Assembly (NCBI GenBank): GCA_007026445.1
Contig: VDMD01000068.1
Location: forward strand, 1 to 64,000
DNA length: 64,000 bases
Source: Schizophyllum amplum
Lineage: Eukaryota; Basidiomycota; Agaricomycetes; Agaricales; Schizophyllaceae
Reading direction: 5' to 3'
Shown: one piece after another, positions 54,679 to 64,000 of the stretch
Position numbering within the stretch: position 1 is the first letter of the stretch
Layout: each line of letters begins with the position of its first letter
Program-made: the position numbers and the translations under genes
Notes under the pieces: generated by a model
Databases searched by the model: none
The model's input: only the letters and a program-made list of their open reading frames with translations
What the model was told of the DNA's origin: nothing

Positions 54679-56591
54679 ATGTCCAGCGAGTGCGGGATCA
54701 TGTCCAGCGAACGCGAGACCGTGTCCAGCGAGCCCAAGTCATGCCAGCTGCTCAATCTGCCCTCTGAACTTCTGGTAAAAATCATTGGGAATCTCCACCC
54801 CGACGACATAAAGGCTATCGGCAAGGTGCGTCGTGCAGTGCTCTTCTAATGCCCCTCGTCTGGACTGCGCTCGATCCAGAATTAACAATGCTGACGACCG
54901 CCGCTTGATTCATCAGGCATGCCGCCTCATTCACGCGATCACGGCGCTCAAGGAGGTGTGGCTGTCTGCAACACGCAGGATCTGCTCAGAGCATAATATC
55001 TTCGAGCCATCATTCGAGCTCCCCGCAATGAACATCCGCCAACTCGACCGCATCGCCAGCGCTCCGCGCCGTTTCAGAAGCTTGCTCGCGGCCGGCGTCC
55101 CGTACCGCCATCTGCGGCCCGTGACGACGCGCGATACCGAGTTATTAGAACCACGCGGCGACCCTCCCGTCTCCCCAAATGACGGGTTCCGGACGGTATG
55201 CCTCGTACCCGGCGGTCGGTTTGTGGTCGCGCAGTCCACGGAACATCTGCACATCTGGGATCTCGGGTCTTGGATCCACGCTGCTCCAAAGAAGATCCCA
55301 TCTCGACGGAGACAACTGTATTGGGCGCGTCTGACAGACCTGCTCGGCGACCTCCCCCAGGATATGCTCCGTCGCACGATATGGCTGAATGACTGTCATC
55401 CGGCCGAAGATCCGACGTCGTTGATCTTCACTGTGCGACATCAGTTCTACTCGGATGTGGAAGGGTGAGTCTCACTCTTGAATATATCAATCGAGCTGTG
55501 AGACCGTGTCAACTGATATATTCATTAGTGAATACGAGCGGACACTCTTTGTGTTGCGTGCGAAATTCACGGAAGCTGTGCGTGCCAAGATCCCCGATCC
55601 GTTGTTGTGCTGTTCGCCAATCTTTACAGGCTGGGAGTGGAGATGACGGCGCCTCTACATGGACCGTCGACGTTCGGGTGGTGTCACGTCTGCAAATTCC
55701 TCCGGACCGGTTGAAATGTCCAGGACCCGATGACATCGTGGTACGCAAGGTCGACGACTCTATCGCCGTGGTCGCAGCAAAATCCGAGATTTTGATATGG
55801 AAGTACAACGACGCCAGCATCGCACACTTGCCTTCTTACACACCCGGCAAACAGTCCGGATTTGCAAGAATCCTAGCGGTACGTTTTCGCAGTGGTCAAC
55901 TATCCGTGTTGGCAAGCATGCAATGAGTCTTCAGTCGAGTTCACTGACTGTCGGACAGGTCTACGTAACGTCGGACTACGTCGTATGCGCGCACGAGAGA
56001 GTGATCCTCACTTATCGTGTTCCCGAATTTCGACCTGTAGATTCGGCGGAGAGCTGGAGCCAACACGTGATTGCGCCCTGCAGGGTGGTACAGCTGGACA
56101 AGGGCAACGCCGCATGGATGTCGCCACGACCATGGCACCTCGCGCAGCCAAAGCGAGTCATCTCCAGGACATTGGACCACTTTTCGGAGAACGAAGGCAT
56201 CGACCGCTACCACATCGTACAGAACGCCGTCCACTCCGAGCCTCCCGAGGTGCGCTTCGTGGAACGCGGCTATGTCAGCGCCAAGCTGGACTTCGAGAAC
56301 GATGGCATGTTCAAGGAGGTCTGTTCTAGCTTGGGAGAGTACAATTGGGTTCCGAGGCTGGACCCGGTGGATGGAGACGGTGCTGTTTGCACATATCGGC
56401 CCTACGCCAACGTTCTGGTGATGATCGCGTACGGCGGCGGACGCGGGGTTGGGAGTGCGACGTATGCACTGCGTCATTCGGATCTTCGAGCTTGGAGTAT
56501 GTGCCCTGCGAGTGGCAGGCTGTGCTATTCGAGGTCAGTGGACCCATATACGTTGACATGTCGCGACTTCCTGGACCGCCCCGGCGCGTGA
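54679..56591 (+). CDS. F-box protein, five exons (paralogue of 47108-48918)
   Basis: Exons 54679-54825, 54917-55464, 55529-55577, 55630-55878 and 55959-56591 join in phase to 541 residues. The N-terminus carries repeated MSSE units (MSSECGIMSSERETVSSE) and then the F-box LLNLPSELLVKIIGNLHPDD. The C-terminal part has the same WD-like pattern as the paralogue (HLHIWDLGSWI, EILIWKYNDASI, VVCAHERVILTYRVPEF). The short tandem MSSE repeat, CATGTCCAGCGAGTGCGGGAT and variants, fits the tandem-duplication activity just upstream. Donors are GTGCGT, GTGAGT, GTGCGT and GTACGT. It is probably an SCF ubiquitin-ligase adaptor with unknown substrate. Confidence 0.82.
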
Positions 56592-56925
56592 AGATGTGTC
56601 AGTGGCCACAGACCCCGAAGAGGCCTCTTTGACCTCAGACTGGTGTGTATGTCGTACCGCAAGTCTTGCTTTCGCTAATTGATTGTATAGATTGACGCGG
56701 GCTCTGGGTATATCTTGTGCACCGCCCCGTCTCGTTCTCTGCCCCGTCTCTCAGTGCGCTCCTCGTTGCCACCGTTAGCCGCCGCCGCCGCCTTTAACTC
56801 CGTTCTGGTTTCATCCCGTCTACCGTGCACGGCTAGTCTTCAAAGACGCTCGAATAGGCTCTACGTGCCGTGTCTCAATAGCTCGAGCATCTTGTCTTTG
56901 GCTACCGACAAACAATGATATGTGA
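56480..56925 (+). repeat. Right arm of an inverted repeat with 49660-50120
   Basis: The last exon end and downstream flank of the plus-strand F-box gene match the minus strand of 49660-50120. The 6.4 kb between the arms could invert by recombination. Confidence 0.75.
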
Positions 56926-57120
56926 CCTTTTAACCTCTTTCTCATGTGCAGCTCACACGGATTCCCGGCCCAATACTACATGCTTCGTCGTTCTTCCCCG
57001 CTCTTACATTGCCCGTGTTTCTTTTCCGTTCCCGATGTCCTTATCCCGTTCCGATGTCTTTACCTCGTCCCCCCTCCCTTCCTAGCCTATCTGCCCCGCC
57101 TTCCTAACCCATATCCAATC
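56926..57120. other. Short intergenic stretch, nothing recognised
   Basis: The sequence is pyrimidine-rich on the plus strand, with no coding or RNA feature that I can support. Confidence 0.3.
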
Positions 57121-57583
57121 CTAGCCCATCGCCCCAAAGACCACATCCCCCTTCCACACACAATACACGTCTATCGAGTCCATCGCGTCCTCGACCTCGT
57201 CCACTGGGCACTCGATATGCACGCACATGCTGACCCACCGGCCGACGTACCCACAGATGCACTCCCGCGTCAGTCCGCCTGGGCCACAATTCTCGATCGC
57301 GCAGGTGCTGGCGCAGGCTGCGTCGTCGATTATTTTGGCAACAGTGCCAGCACGATGGATTTTGGTAAAGGGGATATGAGATGATGGGCGCGAAGAGGCG
57401 AGGATATCCAAGGCAGCGAAGTCACCGCCGGCGATGTTTGAGGTTCAGGTGAGCCAGTCTTAGCCCGACTATATAAACGGTATACTTACGGGAGAGCGCA
57501 GGCGGACCGTCGACGGACTTCTCACGGCGCGCGACGACGAGGACGGTGAGGACGGCAATGGCGAAGGAGGCTACGAGACGCAC
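57121..57583 (-). pseudogene. Small secreted CFEM-like cysteine-rich protein, start codon missing
   Basis: Exon 57583-57490 encodes a signal-peptide-like run, RLVASFAIAVLTVLVVA. A 172 bp intron with GTAAGT donor and GACGCAG acceptor joins it in phase to 57317-57121. That exon has eight cysteines in CFEM-like spacing (CASTCAIENC, ECIC, SMCVHIEC, VYC). The codon where the ATG belongs is GTG (57583-57581), in the context CTCACC-GTG-CGT. A TGA lies a few codons upstream in frame, and no alternative ATG exists. The predicted mature protein is under 80 residues. CFEM proteins are secreted or GPI-anchored and act in haem capture or host interaction. It is a paralogue of 57954-59011 with the same intron position just before the first cysteine. 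Confidence 0.55.
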
Positions 57584-57953
57584 GGTGAGTTGTTGTGGCA
57601 AGGACGACAGGGCTCAGTGGCTGCTCAAAACGCTGCTGCGCTTTATGATACTGATGTGCACCTAAGTAGTCTCTAGATCGTGACAGCGGCGCTTGCGCGT
57701 GGCGCGGCGAAGGTGGGCGAAAGGGTGGGACCTTCTCAACGAAGACGCCTCCATCTGCGCGTGACACCGTGTCATCACATTTTATGAGGTACGAGCGCGG
57801 CGGAAACGGTGATATGCGAGCGGGAACAGTGATATGCGACCACTCATCTGATGTCTCCTCTACAGTCAGCGCAAGTCTACAGTTGTACGAAAATGAACAT
57901 CAAAAGCGGTACGTCAGGTCCAGGTCCGACTCATCCCCTCGCGCTCTGATCGT

Positions 57954-59011
57954 TCACTTGAACAGGATGCCGACGGGCCACCCAGTTCCCTCCGCGCGCT
58001 TCGCCGCCTCTTCCTCCGTTTCTTCGTCCTCGCCAGCCCGTCCTTCCTCTTCGTCGCTCGTACCTTCCTCATCATCCAACTCGTTCTCGCCATCCGATCC
58101 GTACTCGTCAACCTTGCTGTCCGCCTCGTCCTCCGAGTCATCCGAATCATACCCTTCGCTCGACTCCTTCGCCGAATTATCATCGCCATCAAAGCTCGTA
58201 GCCGCACCCATCTTACTACCCGACTCCAATGCCGCCGTCCACGCCGCATCCGGCGACCACGCGCAATACGCCTTCATCGACTCGTCCGCCGCCGCTTTCT
58301 CGCTCTTCTTGCAGTCGATGCGCACGCACATGCTGACGAAGCGGCCGAGGTAGACGGAGCAGAGGCAGTCCGGCGTAGCGCCGATGTTGCCACACATGTC
58401 GACTGCGCAGGAGTGGGCACAGGCTGGGTGGGTGGTGATGCGCGAGTGGGTGATCGATGAGAGGACAAGGGTCGCGGTTGAATGATGAGGGGTTTCGATG
58501 GATGTTGGGGGATTATGGGAGGAAAAATGGTGGGAGGAAGAACGATGGGAGGAAGAATGACATGGTGGGAGGAACAATGGTGGGCGGAAGAATGACACGG
58601 TGAGCAAGGTCATCGCATGACGCGGGGGAACATCCACTCACATGTCAGCTCAGGACGCCCCAGCGCAGGCTCAGACAGCCTCGACGACCCGGCAAGCTCG
58701 GATTCCTCCGACGATAGCTCAGACTCCTCCGACGATAGCTCGAGCGGTTCGGTCGAGGAGTCGGGAGACTCCGCCGCGTCGAGCCGCTCTGGCGACATCC
58801 CGTACCACTCCTCCACCGTCTTGAAGCGCTTGGGAGACGCCTCGAAGCGCTCGGGGAACGTCTCGATATGCTCGGGGAACGTCTCGACCCGCTCCGACGA
58901 CCTCTCGAATCCCTCGGGCGATACCTCGCGGTCCGTCGGCCGCTGATAGCGATACGGGCTCGCCGTAGCGAGACCACCGAGAGCGAGCAGGACGAGTACC
59001 TTCAGCTGCAT
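57954..59011 (-). CDS. Secreted CFEM-like protein with acidic tail
   Basis: Exon 1 (59011-58642) starts MQLKVLVLLALGGLATASPY, a clear signal peptide. It continues with a spacer made of repeated Glu-Arg-Phe and Glu-Glu-Ser units (ETFPEHIETFPERFEASP, ELSSEESELSSEESEL). A 218 bp intron leads in phase to exon 2 (58423-57954) with the eight-cysteine module CAHSCAVDMC...CLCSVYLGRFVSMCVRIDC...YC, fitting CFEM spacing including the CxC pair. A long acidic Asp/Glu/Ser tail follows, ending GWPVGILFK. The total is about 279 residues. No GPI signal is seen, so it is probably released. The intron contains GGAGGAAGAATG-type repeats. Its role could be iron/haem binding or surface interaction; this is inferred from the family. 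Confidence 0.6.
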
Positions 59012-59067
59012 GAGGTGACTGGGTTGAGCGGTGAGACGAAGGAGTGAGTGCACCACCTTTTGACGAC

Positions 59068-59470
59068 TTACAGCTTCTTATAATAATCTCGGCTTAGGAT
59101 GGGGTAAACGCGTTGATGCGAAGCGTGCAGAGCAGGGCGGCGCGAAGCTCTGAAGGTGGGGGATACCTGCAAGGCAATGCAGCGGATCACGAAGTGACTG
59201 CGCCTGAACCCGTGCAATGAGGTACGAGACGCACCTGCAGTGTGGTACGAGGGCGGGAATGACGGGGTCGCATTCCTATACAGATACACGCTAAAGCCGC
59301 CATTCTCGTCTCCTTCAACTGGCGTAAAGGGGACTGTCTCCGTCGCTTGGAGCAGCTCGCTTTTACCTGATACCTCGACACAACAACCCATATATATTGT
59401 TCCACGTGCCGCTGCGTGCTCGTCGCTCGACAAGGTACACGTGTTTGAGTGCTTATACTGCTCATATTGA
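59068..59470 (-). CDS. Possible small two-exon gene, unrecognised
   Basis: A protein-like segment (GTIYMGCCVEVSGKSELLQA, FTPVEGDENGGFSVYLYRNA) ends at a GTGCGT donor near 59234. A TTGCAG acceptor near 59167 follows, and then a short last exon. Two frames are possible for the last exon and the start is unclear. I recognise no family. It could be a remnant. Confidence 0.25.
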
Positions 59471-60111
59471 CAACTTGTGGGTGCAGCTTCTACCTCGATG
59501 ATCTAGCGCGCCATGCAGCCCGAACTATCCCCCAACTAGTACTCACTCCTGCCACCTCTAGGCGTCCTTCTACTTCCGAAAAACGCGTTGCGATGACGTC
59601 CAGGTATATCCCTTGACAAGCAACCGCTCGCTGCGACTGCCAGTGCTAGGGCTTCCAATCTTGCTCGTGATCTGCACGCTGTCATCCAGAACCGTTGGGA
59701 ACGCGCGGAACAGCGGCGGTGGAGAACGCGTCCGTAAAGTACATGATGGTGAGAATGACATCGAGCGCTTGAGTGCCACTGGCCAATACGGTAGTGACAG
59801 CGGTGCATGGCCGCCAGACAAGGGGTGAGTCTGTACGAGCTCAAACCGCACTCTGCGGCGCCCTTCACAATTTGTGAATACTAATACACACACTGTGCAA
59901 TCAACGTTCTGGCTTGGAAGTTCGATCTATCTGCACTGGAAATTGCCGAGGTCACAAAACAACATCGAGATCCCGTGATTTGTCAATCACTGTCACCCAT
60001 CAGTGTCACGCACACGTCGTTCGATTTTCATCCACGCCATATGTCCGCGAGGTAAGCGCGATCGGCTCAGTATTCTGTAATTCCAAGTGCTGAATGAACT
60101 CGTTCTTGTAG
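59471..60111. other. Intergenic, nothing recognised
   Basis: No credible gene or repeat. The right end is the promoter side of the MYND gene. Confidence 0.3.
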
Positions 60112-62032
60112 ATGCCGAAAACGCGTGACCTTACTCTTGAACTCAGAGACCTTATCGAGCGCGTCATCCGCCTGTCTCCCACCGGCTCTGGGGCCTTGCC
60201 TCCAACATCGGCAAAGTCCAAACTTGTCGCACAAATTGAGACGATAGTGAAAAACCCGAGCCTCTTCACCGAGCTGCTAGCTGTGTACACAGATTACACG
60301 CAAGAACAGGACACATGTCGCGAAATCGATATCTCACCCGCCTTACGCTCGCTCGAGACGCTCGGCACTCTCTGTATCCTCGCCATCACGGCGCTCCGAA
60401 GCGAGGTTAAACTCACAGGCCGTGTGTGCGAGCTCCTGCGACGGATCTGGCATCCGCTCGTCGAATGGCTCGATATCCTGCATCCTGGCCATGAGCTGGT
60501 GCCCGTCGGCAGTCACGTTATGCGCTCGCTCATCCCGCTATACTCCTTCATTTTTCAGCAAAAAGCGTCGCTCGTCGCCGCTCTCGAGGACGCGCCATGT
60601 GTCTATCAGTACGGCATCTCGCTCTGGCTGCACTTCCCTGCCTCGCTCCCCGCCGGGACTCCCCAGACCAACTGGTCCCGCAGTTCGCGGGCCTATGCGA
60701 GATGGTCAAGGGCGCGCTGATGGATTCGAATGCACAGCTTGACGTGCTTGCGGTGGAGTACGGCCTGCGCGCGGTCAACTTCAATGTGCCACGCTTCTGC
60801 CGGCTCGCACTAGGCGGCGTGAATTGCGCGCTGGATCACTGGCGCGTCTCGCACGCGCAAGACCTCGCCATGCACCAGCTGGAGCTTCTATATGATCTTG
60901 TGGTGCGGCAGCCGGGCGTATTCCGGATGCACTCGCGGTCCTTTGTGCGCAATCTCAGCAGAATTGCACGTGCGCTGGACGCACTGCCCGACGGGCGGGA
61001 TCCCGCCATCGGCGCCTGCGTCATACTGCTGGGCATGGCGATGGGCGACGAGAGCGGCGAGGTCGCGGCTTGGGTGGTCAGAGAGCCTGTCATGCCGTTG
61101 ATGCTTGAGATTGACGGAGAGGAGGACGAGCCGGAGGTGGGATCGCTGCGGTGGGCCCTGTCGGACGGTCTCAGCGGAATCGCCCGCAAGACGGTCTTCT
61201 ACTCGGTCGTGCGCGCGCTTTGCCGGCATCAGCTTCGCCCAGAACACTGGTTACGGTTTGGCAAGGGACCTACGCGAGAGGTCATCGGCGAGGTGATGTA
61301 TAGACGGGTGAATTTGTTTCGCAAGGAATATCGCAAGACGGATTGTGCCAATGCGCAGGTTTGTCGCATGCTGTTGGTACCATCATGATTATTGACATCT
61401 TCCCAGTGCCCTCGTAAAGGGACTCCTGTCCATTCGCGGCACTGCGCGTGCTTTTACATCCGCTACTGCTCTCGCACGTGTCAGAGAACGGACTGGGCAC
61501 AGCATCGACACGACTGTCTGTCGTATTTACGCTGGGAGGCGGATGGGCTGGAAGGTCAGGTTTCTTACGTCTCCCATCATGTTTGCAGCTGATCTGACTT
61601 AGTTTTTTAGATATACGCGCGGCCGGTTTCAGCCGCAAGGAGCTCAACTTCATCTCCAATCTATCAAGATATTATGTCGACCAGCACGTTGTTCGGATCC
61701 TCGAGGACATCGACCGGATCGCGGGCCATTCGCAGACGCCGCCGCTAATCTTGCTCACGGTCGATCTGGTTTCTATGCCACCGACACACATGGTGAAGCT
61801 ACGGAAGCCTTCGCCGATATTCGGCCCTAGCGCGGGTGATATCATTGTCTATGTGAGCGTGATGACGCCGAACGGGAACGGTCCGTTGAGGGCAGCCATA
61901 CTCGACTACTCACGCGAGGAGTTGGACAGTTTTGCAGAGGGGAGAGTGGAGGAGGATTCGGGAGTCGTTGTAGATGGGCGTCGTGATCCGGCGTCTGAGG
62001 TGGTGCCACTAATTATCGAAGATGTTGATTGA
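60112..62032 (+). CDS. MYND-type zinc-finger protein, with a one-base frameshift
   Basis: Exons 60112-61358, 61407-61554 and 61611-62032 (introns 48 and 56 bp) give about 600 residues. The long helical N-terminal part (MPKTRDLTLELRDLIERVIR) is typical of Agaricomycete MYND proteins. It is followed by the MYND finger CPRKGTPVHSRHC...CFYIRYCSRTC...HRHDC, encoded at 61407-61520, and a C-terminal domain ending PLIIEDVD. MYND fingers bind proline-rich partners; the role of this protein is unknown. Near 60655 the reading frame changes with no intron signal: ..HFPASLPAG continues as DSPDQLVPQFAGLCEMVKGA only if one base, most simply a G in GGGACT, is added. This is either a sequencing error or a real null mutation. 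The exon length, 1247 bp, also lacks exactly one base for phase. Confidence 0.75.
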
Positions 62033-62583
62033 CGAAATTTGAACCACTATATTTTCTTGATTTCCAGACATTGTGACTGTGAGCCATCCTAATTACCGAG
62101 CAGCTGCAATTTCTTTTGGGAATTGGTGAGATTTTCGTCGAATTTATACTACAGCCGAAATCCAAACCTGTCGTACAGTTTCTCACGCCCCTGACAGCCT
62201 TCTTCGGCTCCCGTCGAACGCTCATGCTCCTGTTATCACCTCTCAAGATCTCACCCTTCAATCGCTTGCACTTTGTGGTGCTTCGCAGCCGACGTCAACA
62301 CTACCGGATCCCTTTGTTCTCGAGAGTCTCTGTCTGTAATCTCAACACGCGCACGGGATCAACTTTCGAGATTCTTCCGGTCGACACGGTGTCGCGCTCT
62401 GTCTACCTTCCTTCTCCTTCTCTCCCAGAGTCGCTCTTCTTCAACTTGACCTCATACGCCGGAGTCTCTATCTCATCTCACGTGCCCTCGTCTCCAGGCT
62501 CGTTCCTCACCGCCACTGGACTCGCATCTGCATCACCCAAACCAGCATACTGGCCCTTCATCATCCCCACATGTCCTTCACCA
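62033..62583. other. Intergenic stretch, nothing recognised
   Basis: One 156-codon plus-strand frame (62116-62586) has no recognisable features and unremarkable composition. I do not call it. Confidence 0.3.
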
Positions 62584-63445
62584 TGACGCACGCCATCAAC
62601 CTGCCCTACCCTCTCCCCACCGTCCTCCACGCCTAGCAAGCGAGGACAAATTGGAACGACTGCAGCGGCTGGCGCCCGAGGCGCAGGTCTTCACGCTATT
62701 GCCGGGGGACGAGGTGCGGGTGGAGAGAGAAGTGCTCGCCAAGCTTCAGCGGGAGGCGCACCCGAAGACGGCGCAGGGGTTACCACGGCCGATGGATCTG
62801 ACGCCGGTGCATAGCACAGACACACTAGGTGGCGATGGATGGATGGTGGGTGACGGAGAGACTGTGGGCAGCGACGCAGAGACGGTCGCCGGGGGAAAGG
62901 CGACGGCGCCAGTCGACAGATCAGTCACCGCCGACACCTTCATCACCCTCCCTCGCACCCACTTCGAATTCTCTGGGACCGTATCTGCGCTCTGCGGGCT
63001 GGTACATTCGCGACTCGGCGTCACTGGGTGTCAGATCGTGTATTCGAGCGCCTCCGGCGTGGCGGAGAGAGGTTGCAGCGCAAACGCGCCCGTCGTCGAC
63101 GCAGACACACTGCTTGACGACGCGGGTGCTGGTGCTGCCGGTCTCCCGAACGCCCATGGCACGCCCATCGTGCTCTTCGAGAGCGCGGTTCAGGGGCGCG
63201 GGATCCGAGAGCTGAAGCTCAGGACGTTCCGAGTGGTGTCCGTCGAGGCGGTCGAGTCGCCGCACGACCGTCCGGGTGGTTCATCTCGCACAAAACCTCG
63301 TAAATCTCTCACCGAAGTTCGCGAAACGGTCTGGGGCACCTGCCCAAACTACCTAGCTCCGCTTCTCCGTGTCCTAGCGCCACGCGTGCATCGCGCACAC
63401 ATGGAGGAGTACTGGAAGTTGTTTGAGGACGAGGAGGGGGCTTGA
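62584..63445 (+). CDS. Unrecognised protein, probable frame break near its start
   Basis: A good start context (CACCATGACG) at 62584 opens MTHAINLPYPLPTVLHA and stops at a TAG. A second frame, open from before 62640 (SEDKLERLQRLAPEAQVFTL), runs to a stop at 63443-63445, ending HMEEYWKLFEDEEGA. The two look like one protein of about 280 residues split by a one-base frame change near 62630; no intron borders fit. The C-terminal half is well ordered (TFITLPRTHFEFSGTVSALC, IRELKLRTFRVVSVEAVESP). No family is recognised. Confidence 0.45.
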
Positions 63446-64000
63446 GGAGTAAGGGGAAGCAGAGGTGGGAGTGAAGCAGAGTGTAGGCCAGGACTGTGGA
63501 CAGGGTCGCGGATAGACTGAGGCCCGAAGCGACTGATGAGGATACTGTACAGTAGGGAAGCAATTGATGCAGGAGAAGTGGGTATGATAGAGACGAGGGC
63601 ATACGAGGGGTCTATTCTCGACGCAAAGCGACACCGTTATCGTGTCTGCCAAAGCTTTAGCGGGACAAAGATACCTACCGGTAGAAACGAGAGTATAAAC
63701 CGTGGGAACGCTTGAATTGTAACCCCGCTCGGCAAATCCCGATTTCAATCATCCTGTTCGGCGCCCTCATCTGGGCATATATGCGCCCTCGCGATTCTCC
63801 GTCATATGCTGGCTGCTTACGCAAGAACAACAAAGGGCGAATACTTCATCAGATGCACGCTCGCACCAAGGACAGTCAGTCGATCGTCGCGCTCTCAGAC
63901 GCGAGCCGTTGCCATTTTGTGACCGCAATTTGCTTGAATCCTAGCTGCATGAGTGCTTGATCTGAGTGTCGCGTTTCTTCGGCGTTTGAACTTTGTTGCT
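63446..64000. other. Right edge, nothing recognised
   Basis: Short frames only. No RNA gene or repeat that I can support. Confidence 0.3.

Noticed and set aside
1..64000. tRNA or rRNA genes
   Set aside because: Reading for B-box-like GGTTCGANNCC and conserved rRNA segments gave no candidate I could support; a covariance search would be decisive.

Overview
The window is nuclear DNA from a filamentous basidiomycete, most likely an Agaricomycete. The evidence is GC-rich sequence, many 44-60 bp introns with GTRNGT...YAG borders, F-box and MYND-finger genes of the mushroom type, a basidiomycete-style TET/JBP dioxygenase, a Helitron, and Ty3 retrotransposons of a kind common in that class. There is nothing prokaryotic or organellar in it.

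Layout. (1) 1-14.1 kb holds a dispersed repeat, F-box-like coding, a multi-exon TET/JBP 2-oxoglutarate dioxygenase gene (3359-5650, +), a convergent five-exon gene for an unrecognised 426-residue protein (5804-7286, -), and an intact Helitron Rep-helicase gene (7442-13880, -). (2) 14.1-14.9 kb is a MITE-like element. (3) 15060-37224 is one 22.2 kb Ty3 element with 681/682 bp LTRs and a perfect CCGCC target duplication. It sits inside an older repeat whose uninterrupted relative lies at 1-790. Its body carries gag, a pol ORF with protease, RT and RNase H but no integrase, and a third ORF. Its pol-to-third-ORF part is split by three almost identical 3.74 kb inverted-repeat elements: A at 22231-25971 (reverse), B at 27052-30794 and C at 32253-35998. 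(4) 38803-45770 is a second, young, apparently intact chromodomain Ty3 element with identical 509 bp LTRs and a CAGAG duplication. (5) 46-64 kb is a host-gene region. It holds two paralogous F-box genes in inverted orientation plus a third F-box 3' remnant, a conserved basidiomycete gene embedded in about 4.4 kb of many different minisatellites, two secreted CFEM-like cysteine-rich genes (one without its start codon), a MYND-finger gene with a one-base frameshift, and an unrecognised gene.

The most unusual feature is the 3.74 kb element family. B and C are flanked by perfect 7 bp duplications (CACGGAC and CTGCCTG). The ends carry splice-donor-like and splice-acceptor-like sequence. No transposase is visible. 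The interior holds many perfect stem-loops and one AT-rich coding-like fossil. All three copies differ only by single-base homopolymer length changes that I could find. Removing B and C together with one duplication each rejoins the third retrotransposon ORF in frame. Copy A has no duplication and lies exactly where the integrase should be, which suggests recombination between two copies deleted it. Exon borders given here were predicted by eye from phase and splice consensus and have not been tested against transcripts.
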